Origin: Plumapathes pennacea
Lineage: Eukaryota; Cnidaria; Anthozoa; Antipatharia; Myriopathidae
Length of the DNA: 64,000 nt
Reading direction: 5' to 3'
Assembly (NCBI GenBank): GCA_964036295.1
Contig: OZ038472.1
Location: forward strand, 11,652,068-11,716,067
Shown: piece after piece, positions 19,441 through 30,266 of the stretch
Numbering within the stretch: position 1 is the stretch's first letter
Layout: each line of letters starts with the position of its first letter
Position numbers and translations under genes: made by a program
The notes under the pieces: model-generated
Database searches by the model: none
What the model was told of the DNA's origin: nothing
The model's input: the letters and a program-made list of their open reading frames with translations, nothing else

Positions 19441-21323
19441 GTTTATTCAAAGAGATCAGAGAAGAATACCAAAGACGGAGTAAGCGACTCCAAGTCTTCC
19501 CCTGGTGCAAGACCAAACAGCCTTTAACTGACAATATTTACACAAAGCTGAAGATCCTCGTTCGGTCAAACGAGACAGGTCAGTTAACGAGTAAGATTGT
19601 CAACATGAACGAGATTTTCAAGCCACAGGAAGAATGCACAAGTCCTAAATTGGTACTTATAGAGGGAGACCCGGGCATGGGGAAGACGACCTTCTGCCGC
19701 AAATTGTCCCTGGACTGGTCTCGTGAGAAGATCGAAGCGCCCTTTCCACAATTCCAGCTAATGCTTCTGCTAAAGTGCAGAGACCTCAAAACCGCCGACA
19801 TTCGTCAAGCCATCATTGATCAGCTACTCCCGCGATCAGCAACTAAAAAGGAGACGAAGGCTTTCTTCAGAGAGCTGCAGGACATTCAGTCCGATGTCCT
19901 CCTTATCCTCGACGGGCTGGATGAGTTGAAAGATTATGTTGCCGCTGAAGATCTTGTTGATGCCCGCAAGAGGAACGTTCTCCGGAACTCCTATGTTCTG
20001 GTGACAAGTCGACACAACGCAGAAGTCAGAGAAAGGTGTGATACCCTCTTGGAAACTGTCGGTTTCACCCGGGAAGAAGCGGAAGAGTACATTCGTAAAT
20101 ATTTTAAAGAAGAGAAGGCTGAGGATCTGCTACAGAAGATTAATCGTTCGGGGCCACTTAAGGAACTTCTCTCCAACCCACTCAACACAGCCCTAATATG
20201 TGCCGTCTATGAAGATAATGGCGACCTTCCATCCGCGCGTACCCAGTTATACGACAAGATCGTGTACTGCATTCTGAAGGGATTCTACAGTAAACAAGGG
20301 AAAGTTCTGCCAAAACAACCTATTGACGCCTGCAAGAAAGAACTAATGGAGATCGGCAAGTTGGCTCTTCGGGGTCTAAAAGAGGGTAAACTAAGTTTTG
20401 AGGAAAGCGAACTTGAAAGCGGCTCGGAAACCATTGCTTCGATGGGCTTTTTATCGAAGGAAGAAAGCACTGACAAAGTTGATCCGAAGAGTTTGTTGTG
20501 CTTTATGCACAAGACTTTTCAAGAATATTTCGCTGGCTTGTACGTGAGTGACCAGATTATCAACGAAGAAGTCACCGTTGAAGATCTTATTCAAGAACTT
20601 TCGACTGAGAGAGAAAAATTTGCTCAAGTGTTCATTTTCATCGCTGGTCTTTTGGCAGGAAAAGGTGCAAACAAGCGACTCGATTTATTCATGAAGAATC
20701 TCAGTTACCGCCTGTCAACTTTATATACAATAACAACAAATGCAACGTATGAGCAGTGGAGTAAACAGAGTAATGATGTTAAGTCTAGTTTTTTCTTGTT
20801 GTGTAATTGTGTGGCCGAGTGCAGCGACGGGCAGCAGTTGAACAAACTTCAGAAAGAACTGTGTTCAATCATCGGTAGGAACATTTCTTGGGAGGAAGTG
20901 CCGCTGTTGTCTAGTTTTAACAGTGAGTCGAGTGTTGTGTACATAGTGTTGTGTGAAATTTTAAAACACAACTCAACGATAAAGGAGTTAAGTTTGTCAT
21001 ACAACAAGATCTCTGACTGCAGATTACTGGCTGAGTCATTGAAGCAGAACAGCACACTGGTGGAGTTAGATTTGTCAGGCAACAAGATCTCTGACTGCAG
21101 ATTACTGGCTGAGTCATTGAAGCAGAACAGTACACTGAAGTGGTTAGATTTGTCAGACAACAAGATCTCTGACTGCAGATTACTGGCTGAGTCATTGAAG
21201 CAGAACAGCACACTGGAGAGGTTAGATTTGTACTCCAACCCCATCAGTGACAAGACACCGCTAGAGGAACTGAAGCGACACAACAAACATCTGACACTTG
21301 TAATGACGAGTAGAGAGTGTTGA
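19441..21323 (+). CDS. NLR-1 terminal exon: NACHT NTPase and leucine-rich repeats
   Basis: Acceptor ATATCTCTTGCAG ends at 19,440, phase 1; stop TGA at 21,321-21,323. It encodes about 627 residues. A short pre-NACHT segment (LFKEIREEYQRRSKRLQVF) is followed by the NACHT P-loop GDPGMGKTT (about 19,665), Walker B VLLILDGLDEL, LVTSR and the winged-helix region (FMHKTFQEYFAGLYV, the NLR signature before the LRRs). Four LRRs of 28 residues close it (LDLSDNKISDCRLLAESLKQ type). NACHT NLRs are cytosolic innate sensors that oligomerise on activation; with the Death domain upstream this fits a cnidarian NLR. No stop or frameshift was seen. Compared with NLR-2 it lacks about 15 residues after the KAEDLL segment. 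Confidence 0.9.
20985..21240 (+). repeat. 84-bp tandem LRR-coding repeat
   Basis: The stretch from GATCTCTGACTGCAGATTAC through GCTGAGTCATTGAAGCAGAA recurs three times at 84-bp spacing with near nucleotide identity, including at silent sites. The same block is in NLR-2 at 49,320-49,550. Silent-site identity implies recent repeat birth or homogenisation. Confidence 0.9.
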
Positions 21324-21451
21324 GAGATCGCTAAGTGTTTTGCTTTTGATTGCCGAACAAAAGCTCGTTATTACTTCACTAAAATATCTGTCTGAACATT
21401 CTTTGTTCAAGCAAAACTGCAAGAACACAGTTGAATGGTTTTGAACAAACG

Positions 21452-21468
21452 AATAAATTGTAAATAAA
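21452..21468 (+). terminator. Candidate polyadenylation signals of NLR-1
   Basis: Two AATAAA hexamers at 21,452-21,457 and 21,463-21,468, about 130 bp after the stop codon. In NLR-2 the first is kept (49,779-49,784) and the second is changed. Confidence 0.5.
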
Positions 21469-22646
21469 ACAGTCGACGGAGTTTTGTTGAGAGAGAAAAG
21501 TACAGTATCACTTTGCTGATAATAGTTTGAACAAGAACAATTAAAATGAAACGCTTGTAAACAAGTACAGAAAAGAAAACCAAATTGAACGCTTGTCGAG
21601 TAATTGAGCACAAAAAGCGAGAAACTGAAAATTGTCTCACATCAACAGCATTTATTAAATTAAAGCGAATACAGCGACGACAGGGGAGGGAGGAACAGTA
21701 TTTACAAAAGCAATACATCATTCAACAATTCAAAATTCTTACCGTTCAGTTTTGTGAGGCGCGTATTTCTGTCGGACAAAATCTTTCGGTTGTCTCACTT
21801 TGCCGTTGTGATTCTCGTTTAGAATAAATGTAAACTGGTTTCTGTTAAAAACAGCGTTTCCAAGTCCACAACAGCTGAGAAAGTTCTTTCACAACACTGC
21901 CTGTCTTCAAAATACTCCAGCAAGTTTTCAAAGTCACCATTCACAAGCAAGAATAATGTCTGTGTCCAGGATTGATCAAACGGATAATTATCCTTATCCT
22001 CTAAAACTCCATTTACAAAATGTCTGATAAACAGAACAATTCTTGAGTCCCGCCATCTGTTCACTGTTCATTATTCCGATGCACGAAGCGCAGCGGGAAG
22101 ATTTCTGTTCTTTCCAAACCGACGGACTTCAAGTTTGTTTCTCGCTCGGTTCGGCTCGGCCGTTTCCAGAATACTTCAGCTGTGCGTCACTTCATATTCT
22201 TGTACTCTTCGTTGCACAGTGGTTTTTGATTCTCGTGTATATCATTGCGACTTTTCCTCATCTTTCTTGTTTCTCTCAACGCGGTTAAATGAATGAACTT
22301 TGCTCCTCTAATACTGAAAATGCGCGGCAATTTCTCTTACATCTGATTGGCTCAAATTCACGAAAAGTTAATTCAAAGAGAACCAATCAGATTCGAGACA
22401 TTTCAATCCGTTGAGCGGGTGAAGTTCACGGGTCTCGATCTCTCTGGCTTTGTTTGCCGTGTGAGTACTGAGAAACTTCAGGAAACTATGGCAATGTTGC
22501 CTAAAACGCTGCTTGACTTTCTAACTCCTGTCAAACTCGGGACGCACATTGAAGTAATGGCTATAATCAGCCTGATAGTAGTTCACGAGTGACGCAAGAA
22601 CAAGCGCAAGCCTAAGCACAAGAATTCTTATATCTCTCCGTGAAAA
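21469..22646. other. 3' flank of NLR-1; includes a copy-conserved minus-strand open frame
   Basis: No gene is firmly supported. The minus-strand frame 21,819-22,064 (81 codons, including FENLLEYFEDRQCCERTF) is open and near identical at 50,141-50,386. The whole flank is also near identical, so this is weak evidence. At 22,336-22,392 ATCTGATTGGCTC and GAACCAATCAGAT form an inverted repeat, also present in unit 2. Confidence 0.35.
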
Positions 22647-23274
22647 CACAGGCTCCCCAATCTTACTGTATGAGTTGAAAAAAAAAAAAGTTTTCAAATT
22701 AAAGAAATACTTCACCTATGTTGTTCCTTGTGTGCTTTTATTCCTTGTGTATCATTTCTGGGCAGTTTCAAGCCGTTTTGAGCGATTTTCATCTGGTGCT
22801 GATTCAGTCTGTATATATAATGACGTTGGACGTTGGATGTCATGGCGACGTCACTGAGCTCGTGATGTCCTCGTTGCTACATGAACGGATCAACAGATAG
22901 TGAAACGTTGGTCTTCGGCGGCAGAAATGCATGCTTTTTGAAGGCAAGAGAGTGAGCTTTTGATGTGCGAGTGAAGAGGATATGCATTCCAACCTTCGGC
23001 GATTGCTATCGATGAGAATAGAGGTGACTTAAGCAAAATTAGGGTGATTTTTTGACTTCGTAAGTTCAACGGTCGTTTCGCTTGTGTACTGCCTTGTCAT
23101 TATATATACAGACTGAATCAGCACCAGATGAAAATCGCTCAAAACGGCTTGAAACTGCCCAGAAATGATACACAAGGAATAAAAGCACACAAGGAACAAC
23201 ATAGGTGAAGTATTTCTTTAATTTGAAAACCTTTTTTTTTTTTCAACTCATACAGTAAGATTGGGGAGCCTGTG
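22647..23274. mobile_element. Foldback element, 628 bp, with 178-bp arms
   Basis: The arms 22,647-22,824 and 23,096-23,274 are almost perfect reverse complements. They start CACAGGCTCCCCAATCTTAC and end with its complement, around a ~270-bp centre. A 7-bp target duplication GTGAAAA flanks it (22,640-22,646 and 23,275-23,281). The unit 2 site CTCCGTGAAAACAGGCG (about 50,960) has a single GTGAAAA and no insert. There is no coding sequence. The high arm identity points to recent insertion or arm conversion. Confidence 0.9.
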
Positions 23275-23281
23275 GTGAAAA

Positions 23282-24958
23282 CAGGCGGGACGCAAACACA
23301 AGCATAAACTAAGGCTGAGTTGTTCCATTCTCTTGCGCTTGACCTTGTTTTACCGTGTCAACCAATCAAAAGTTCTCCCTTTCCTTGGAATGCTTGCATC
23401 ATTCGTTTTCATGGACGCATATCTCTTGTGCTTCCGCTTAAGACCGTGATAAGATATGCGCTAGAAGCTTTGCACGCGGGCCGAATGCTTACTGGTGTTT
23501 CACCTCGCGTGCAAGCAAACATGTGTTGTAGAAAAAGGAGAATTTTAGTGCAAATTCGACAACGGGTCCTGCTTGCGCTTGAGCTTGCGTCGCTCACGAA
23601 ACCAGACTTAACATGTGACATGCGTAAAACGTTCCCTCGTTTCATGTGAACGTCATACGGACTCATTAAAGAATCACTCAGAACTGTTTCTGGTGTCAAG
23701 TGGACAACCTCTGTTATGGGGGAAAGTTATAGTTATAAATAAACATTTTTCGGGGGTCGAGTACAGAGGCATATAAACTTCAACTGTCTGGCCTTGGTCG
23801 AGCCCACCCGAGTGGCATTGAGCCAGACGCTGGAAACCGTTTCCTACGTCACTATCGTGCTACATGATCCTTGCCGGATGGCGCAAAATGGGACCAATAA
23901 CCAATCCATTTGATTTTACGAAGACTTTCGATGTTTTCCAGGCTTTATTCAAATTTAGTACACTGAAAATGTAAACTTCTATTTCGCATGCACTAGTGAC
24001 TATTGTCCTTTGGTTCTCGTGAGCGAGATTGAATTGATCTTGAGTGAAGGTGTATGTCGCACGAGATCACGTGAAAAGCGGAGACACCGTTATACGATTT
24101 TCACCATGCGGTCACCTTAATTTTGAGTCAGCGGTCATTGCACAAAACTGTGGACTCAAGCAGTGCATGTCCGTGTAGTGGTGTTACTATGAGTTAGTTC
24201 AATGTATTTTCTACAACGTAGCTGTGCAAGTAAAACGAGGCTTGCTTGGATAACAATGGCAACGAACGCTGACCAGCGGATGAGAACGTGAGACGCTAAC
24301 TTGCGTTTCCGGTTTAGAAAACGACAACACCAGCACGATTTCATGATGAACATCACGTAGGATGCGGGGTTTTAATGGTATCTTCCAAATTCACTGGTTA
24401 AATCTCTACTTACAAAGGTAAGCTGTTGCATTTTCCTTGACTGGGATGTTTATACTATTGCGTCTAATATCGCTGGATAAGTAAATTCTCATTGACCAGG
24501 CCGTCATGCTCAGGACTGTTTGAATATCTTCGGTTGGGGTTTGTTTGGTTTTATTGCGGCTTCAGGCGATAGTATCGTTCTCTGACGAGAGGAATCTTTT
24601 TCCTTGGGCGATTGATATGAGTTTTACTCGTTTAATTTTTTAACTCTCGGTTTGTAAGAACTGACAAAGTCAAGTTTTATGTCACGCACGACTGGTCATG
24701 TTTATCGTGCACGCACATTGCGTAAGACCGCGGATCTCGTGTCTTCACAAGTTGCAGAACTCACGTCCCTAGTCCCATAGTTTTTTTTTTTTTTTTTTTT
24801 TTGTAATACATGTACTGTAACTGACTACCACTACGGTCTGTATTTCCGTAGTCGGTGGTCTTTCAAAGAACGAGGAACCACGATATGCGTGACTCGAGCG
24901 TAGCGCGCGCCCTGAGTCACTAAACCTTGTTTGATTGCACTGTTGTTCTCCACTTTAA
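23282..24958. other. Non-coding flank shared with unit 2
   Basis: Collinear with 50,968-52,656 of unit 2. A T22 run lies at 24,781-24,802. A minus-strand open frame at 24,156-24,356 is also open in unit 2 (51,912-52,133) but has no recognisable features. No gene is supported. Confidence 0.5.
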
Positions 24959-25176
24959 AGGTGGTGTTACACTGGTCGATTTGCAACGACAATTTGCAAC
25001 GATACGACGTTGCGATAAAAATCGCTCAGGTGTAACACCCCAATGCGAACAATTTTTCGAGATGTATGAAGTGCTGCAACGCGTTGCAAGTTCTTAAAAG
25101 CGATTCAAAAACTTGCAACACCGTTGCGTGAATTTGGAGCAAATCGGCGTTGCAAATTGACCAGTGTAACACCAGC
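24959..25176. mobile_element. MITE with GGTGTTACAC ends and TTAA target, second copy
   Basis: The ends are AGGTGGTGTTACACTGGTCG and GACCAGTGTAACACCAGC. TTAA flanks both sides (24,955-24,958 and 25,177-25,180). Unit 2 has the empty site CACTTTAACGTCGCC near 52,656 with one TTAA. The interior is rich in TTGCAACG words, as in the copy at 16,223. A TTAA target duplication is typical of piggyBac- and Kolobok-mobilised elements; which one cannot be told. Confidence 0.85.
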
Positions 25177-25362
25177 TTAACGTCGCCGATTGAATGTGCA
25201 GAAGTACCCGCTTAATTCGAGTGGGTTTGCGGTCGAATGTTCTGTTTCAGCTTCTTGGTATCAGACATGCATGTCATGATTTGTGGTTTATGACGCTTGC
25301 TATGGCGGGCGATCACGGCCAAAACTAGATATTTGGATATCTTAAGAGATATCAAGATTTAG
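25177..25362. repeat. Non-coding flank with GATATC repeat
   Basis: The first part is shared flank; from about 25,302 the reverse complement of the GATATC-rich repeat at 2,838-2,940 begins, and it continues after the MITE to about 25,650. Confidence 0.5.
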
Positions 25363-25552
25363 TATATACCACACAAGTGAATAGTGCTTTTCGCGCGATC
25401 TGATTGGCTCCTCAATCTCGGAATATCGGGTACTATTCACCTCCCGGCGGTTTCCGGTAAAACAAAATGGCGCGCGAACCCAATTTTTGCCCACTTTTGT
25501 CGGAAATAAAATAGCTATTTGGGGGTTAGCTATTAAACTTGTGTGCTATATA
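25363..25552. mobile_element. 190-bp MITE with TATATACCACACAAGT ends, unit 1
   Basis: Terminal inverted repeats are TATATACCACACAAGT and ACTTGTGTGCTATATA (one mismatch; perfect in the unit 2 copy, 52,848-53,037). The interior carries CTGATTGGCTCC and AAAATGGCGCGCGAAC. It lies inside the GATATC repeat in both units, so it predates the duplication. TA or TATA target use is likely, judging by the ends. Confidence 0.8.
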
Positions 25553-26079
25553 CTGATATATCTTGATATCCAAAGAATGTTTCCGTATAGATATCTCTCT
25601 GGATATCCAAAAAGATGTCTTGTCACCTATTTGGATATCTCGTCACTTAACCCATTACCGGGATAATTGAATATGTCAACTAGAAGAAGTCCAGGCAAGA
25701 GTATTTGCGTGACCTCGTGGCGAACATTGTCAGACCGTTGTTCACAACATGTCTTGCTTCATTTTTCTGCTCCTTTGGTGTCCGATCTTTCAAGTCGTTT
25801 TCCAGGTCAGTGAACTTCTTACTTATTTAAACATAAATTTAACGAGCGACGCAAGCACATGAATAAGCACAAGCACAAGAATCAGGAGCCTTGTCAGTTT
25901 CAGCTTGCGTCTTTGCTTTTACTTGCATCGAGCCAGTTTTCTTCGTAAAATATAATAGCAACTCAACCTTGTGCTTACATTGTAATGATTATGATTTGCG
26001 TCGCTCGTGACAGCAAGGCTTTTACAAAATTTGTATATACACACGCCGGCATGTGTACATACAATTATAGTAAATAAAG
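25553..26079. other. Non-coding sequence
   Basis: The end of the GATATC repeat and flank shared with 53,150-53,850. No gene was seen. Confidence 0.5.
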
Positions 26080-26295
26080 CCGGGGGGGGGGGGGGGGGGG
26101 GGGGCGGGGGACTCCCATATATGAGCCATATGGGTACGTGTCGCCCCAAAGGGTATCAGTTTTAGCAGTTTAGTCTTAAATTAAATAAGGTCCAAAATGG
26201 CAAATTTTGGTCTGAAATACGGTAAGGGTTTCCATTCCGGGCGGCACACTCCTACCCAAACTTTTGAGGAGTACTTCCCCCCGGGAAATATAGAT
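26080..26295. repeat. Dispersed polyG/GTACTCC repeat, unit 1 end
   Basis: A ~25-nt G run, then ACTCCCATATATGAGCCAT and ...GAGTACTTCCCCCCGGG: the same family as 8,290-8,470, and the orthologue of 53,850-54,140, which is longer by duplicated 'gggtattgattttaacc' phrases. Confidence 0.65.
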
Positions 26296-26451
26296 TATAA
26301 GGAATTACATGGAGGGGGAACACTACCGAGAAAATTACACAATAGACATAAATATAATGTAGACTAAATATAGTGTATATGGAAATTCTTTTTATGATTA
26401 GGTTCAAATTTTGATTTTTATATTCGGAAATCCGTCTTCTTTTTCCGAGTC

Positions 26452-26925
26452 ATGTTTTCGGAACAGTTGGCTCATGCTCAAGTATCTTCATTTAGTGTTC
26501 ACGATGGGAACCAGGGATCTCATCCACATTATCAGCATCCACAACAGTCTGTAGGCGGCTTTCAGATGCCCCCGCAAAACCAGCAACAGCAGCTCGCTAC
26601 TGGAGCAGCCTACAACCAACACATTCCGCAGCCGACACTTGCCCAGCAGTCATCACCAACTACAGTAGCAACAGCAACAGCAACAACAGCAGCAGCTCGC
26701 TACTGGAGCAGCCCACATCCAACAGATTCCGCAGCCGACACTTGCCCAGCAGTATCACCAACAACAGCAACAGCAGCAGCAACAACAACAACAACAACAT
26801 CAACATCATGCACAACAAACACCGCCCTATATGCAGTTAGCTCAGAAGAATCCGAGTTATACAAGCCAACAGCCTCCTTCCTACCAGCAACACAATGCAG
26901 TTTTCGAACACTATGTACACCAGTC
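26452..26925 (+). pseudogene. Glutamine-rich coding relic, unit 2 copy (front half)
   Basis: The likely natural start of this family: ATG at 26,452 opens MFSEQLAHAQVSSFSVHDG, followed by QHPQQSVGGFQMPPQ and Gln-rich blocks. The frame slips to Thr/Ala near 26,650 after a small indel; the Gln frame continues to AVFEHYVHQ. It then ends abruptly at about 26,925, where BEL-B LTR sequence begins. The missing back half is present in unit 3 and most of it in unit 1. Confidence 0.55.
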
Positions 26926-27135
26926 GATCCGTAAATCTTTTAGAACTCGTCGAATTTCTTAGAGTCTCGTGGAGTAACACAAATGTAACAATGAAACTTT
27001 TAACTTTTAAAAAACTACTTGGTAAAAAATCATGTGCCAGGAAATAATGTAAAAATAATACCAGCCAGCGATATTTGCGGTAAAGATCAGCGGTGCAAAG
27101 CAAAAGGGCTAACACACACGTCGTGACACTGCTTC
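26926..27135 (-). repeat. BEL-B 3' LTR sequence, unit 2 (truncated)
   Basis: The same sequence as 55,480-55,690 and 4,855-5,064, lying just beyond the minus-strand integrase end. Read on the minus strand it starts TGTCACGACGTGTGTGTTAG. Its outer end is cut at the junction with the glutamine-rich relic, so BEL-A RT and the outer LTR end are lost in unit 2. Confidence 0.65.
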
Positions 27136-27863
27136 CCTAAATGTTTCTACATTTACTAATGACTGAATCAACTGAACAGCGAGGCTACCATTGAGCGCGT
27201 TATGCAAATCTGACGCTCCCCACCCATGTGAGAAGCGTACGGTACGTTGAAGTTGAACTGGATCAAGTCGCACCCTTGTGATTCCAGAAATTCTTTGCTG
27301 GGCACGCTGTATAGCTCTTTACGAGCGGTGGTGAGCTCGTTTTTGGCTCCTACGTAGTTGGTGCCTTGGACGGACCTGAGCTCACGTATCTTGCCTCTGC
27401 GACCTATAAAGCGTCTGAGTGCGTTGATGAAGGAATCGGTAGTCATGGCGTTCAGAGTTTCCAGGTGAACCGCTCGGGATGCTAGACAAGTGAAGATCCT
27501 ACCCCATCTCTTCAGTTCTTTTCGTCCTTCCCTGATATAGAAAGGACCGAAGACATCCATCCCGGTAGACGTGAAGGGGGGTGCTGGAGTGATGCGTTCA
27601 GCTGGTAAGTCGGCCATTTTCTGGTCTTGAGTGCGGCCGCGTCGCTTGCGACATGTGGTGCATTTCGCGATGAGGTTGGAGACGACGGAGCGACCATTGA
27701 TGATGTGGTACCCGGCTTGTCGTATGGCGTTGTGTGTCATGCCATATCCTTGGTGGTGCTGCTTCCCGTGATGATACTGGCGTACGAGAAGAATCGTAGT
27801 TTGACTGCGTTTGGGTAAGATGAGGGGATGCTTTATCTCAAAGGGTGAAGCTGAATTCTTCAA
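27136..27863 (-). pseudogene. pol: BEL-B integrase, unit 2
   Basis: Minus-strand frame with an HH...CC zinc-binding part (CTTCRKRRGR) and core GMDVFGPFYIREGR (first Asp), AVHLETLNAMTTDSF and a PYASHMGG...ERQI end with the Glu. The second catalytic position reads RSVQGTNYV; unit 3 still has RSDQGTNYV, so Asp became Val in this copy. Two residues before the Glu (expected VW) also appear lost. It should be inactive. Confidence 0.8.
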
Positions 27864-30266
27864 CCGTCCGCCGACCCTGAGGAGACCTTCTTCGTCGATG
27901 AAGGGATCTAGCTTGTAAAGACTGCTGGAAGACTTTACTTTGAGATTCCTTTCACGTGCGCATTGACGATCTTGGAACTTGTGGAGTCATTGCCTCGTAA
28001 ATTGCGTAAGATCTTGATTTCTAGCTCTCGGAAATGATGTTGCTGTGTTGTCTTGATGATTATTTTCTCTGCTTGGTTTAGTTCATCTACTAGCGGCGGA
28101 CCGTCCTTTGGTCTCCAATTGTACTCCTTGTTTGGGCGTCGCCTCTTTATCATCCTCTGGATCATGACAATAGCTCGCTTGAGACGGTTGAGAGACGAGG
28201 CATGCTGGAAGCGGTTGGGTCCAAGCGCTGTAGGGAAGACTTCGCTAATTTGGGTAGCTAGTGTAGAAGCTTCTTTCCTGACTTCCACGTACGAAGTACT
28301 CAGTGCGGTTACAGGCTGTGTGAGGCACGAGAGTGGATCTTGCTGCAGTAGAAACTGTGGGCCGCGGAACCAGCGCTGATTTTCCAGAAGCTCTTTGGCC
28401 GTGGCGCCGCGCGAGGCTTCGTCGGCAGGGTTGTCTTTACCTGAGACGTGGTTCCATTCTTCAGGTGTGACTGCGGTCTCTGATGTGTTGGACGCGATTT
28501 CCAACATGCACGTGGAAACGGCAGGCATCATTGTTGATGTAGCCAATGACGATCTCGGAGTCTTTGAAGTACAAGCATTGTGTGTCCGTAATGTCTAGCT
28601 CGTCTCTTAGCATAGACGCAACGCTAACTGAAACAACTGCGGCCGTCAGCTCTAACCGGGGAATAGAGATCGGTTCGATCGGTGCAACTCTTGCTTTAGC
28701 CATCAGAAAGGCGACATGTACTTCCTGGTTTTCGTCGACCATGCGAAGGTAGGAGACTTAGCCAATTCCGATGTCGCTGGCGTCTGAGAAACTGCAAATT
28801 TCTGTACGGATTGGGGTTCCGAAGCCAGGTGGTTTAAGACATCGAAGCAGCTTGAGCTTTTCGACAAGTGGTAGCTCGTTTCGCCTTTTCTCCCGCAGCG
28901 ATGCAATATCGTCGGGTACAGGGTCGTCGACAGAGGGCTCGCAGTATCTGCTTACCGGTCAGTATCACTGGAGATACGGCTCCCAGGGGATCGTAGACTG
29001 AGCTGATGGTCGACAGGATGCCGCGTCGAGTTAGAGGCTTGTCTTTCAGCTCTATTCGAAACCCGAAGGTGTCGGATTCTATGCACCAGTACGTGCCAAG
29101 GGATCTCTGGACTGGTATGCTGTCATAGCGCAGGTCGAGGGTTTTCAGATCCTTTGCTCTGTCCTCTGCGGGCAGGGCTTCAAGAACTTCCTTCTTGTTG
29201 CTTGCGAACTTGTGTAGGCGGAGTTCGTCTTGAGCACACATTTCTTGGCAATCTTTGATGAGCTTGAGAGCTTGGCTGACTGTAGGGAGAGATTTCAAGT
29301 CGTCCACATAAAAATCCCTTCGAAGAAAGTCTGCTGCAGAATCTCCGTATGTAGCTCTGTTGGATTCTGCTGTTTGGTGTAAACAGAAGTTTGCTACACC
29401 TGGTTAAGATGCTGCCCCAAAGAGATGCACATCCATCCTGTACTCTACGATCGGGCTGTTCAAGTCATTGTTTTCGAACCACAGGAACCTGGGAAGTCCT
29501 TGTGTTCGGGATTGACGTATAAATTGTGGAACATCTGTTCGATGTCGCAGGTAAAGGCCACTTCTTCTTTACGGAATCGAGTTAATACTCCTATGAGTGA
29601 GTTCATCTTGTCCGGTCCTTGCAGGAGATGTTTATTGAGTGATTCATTGTTGTAGACTGAGCTGCAGTCGAATACCACTCGTATCTGGTCTGGCTTCCTG
29701 GGGTGATAGACGTTGAAGTGTGGTAGGTACCAGACTTTTTCGGGTTGCGTGTGCAATTGACTGGCTGGGACGCGACTTCCGTGACCACGATCCAGGTTCT
29801 TCTGCATAAAGGCGAGGTAATCAGCTTTTAAATTCTCGTCGTTCAAGAGCTTTCTTTTCAGGGACAGCAGCCGCCTTAGACAGTGCCCTTTATTGTTTGG
29901 AAGAATTACGTCATCAGTTTTGAAAGGCAGTGGTGCCTCCCAATTGCCGTTCTGGTTCTTGTGTAGACCATTTGTGAGGATCTTGCGGAACCGTTTATCC
30001 TCCATAGACTCGACTTGTTCGGTGCCGCGGATCTTACGGCTGTGGTGAACTTCGTTGTAATCAAGTTCCATCATCTCGCGCACTTGTTTGGGGGACGTTG
30101 TATCCTTTGACGTCACTGATGAGGCGAACGGAGGAGAAACGAGGTGCTGTTTAGGGGAATCGCACTCCAGCAGAGTTTCTCTTTCAACCGTAACACGGTT
30201 AACACTGGCGGTGTGTGTGGTCGTAGGGTCATCGATCCTGTATTTGCAGACGCGACCGATAGCTGT
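27864..30266 (-). pseudogene. pol: BEL-B reverse transcriptase/RNase H, unit 2 (multiply broken)
   Basis: Homologous along its length to the open frame at 56,464-58,923. The RT box FYVDDLKSLP is at about 29,297-29,316. RNase H signatures (SIPRLELTAAVV, DNPADEASRGATAKELL) are at 28,640-28,400. Frameshifts near 29,400 and 28,910 (a small deletion after the GGGTCGTC word), a stop near 28,757 and a frame break near 29,480 split it into at least five pieces. A stop at about 30,266 separates it from the protease region. Confidence 0.85.

Noticed and set aside
20849..21286. Minus-strand Ser/Cys-rich frames over the LRRs (also 49,178-49,612)
   Set aside because: Shadows of the repeated LRR-coding strand; no splice or domain support.
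22347..22592. 81-codon plus-strand frame in the NLR-1 3' flank (also 50,671-50,916)
   Set aside because: It overlaps an inverted repeat (CTGATTGGCTC/GAACCAATCAG) and lacks a start or splice context; likely chance.
24156..24356. Minus-strand 66-codon frame with a hydrophobic stretch (also 51,912-52,133)
   Set aside because: Open in both copies but the flank is near identical throughout; no other coding evidence.
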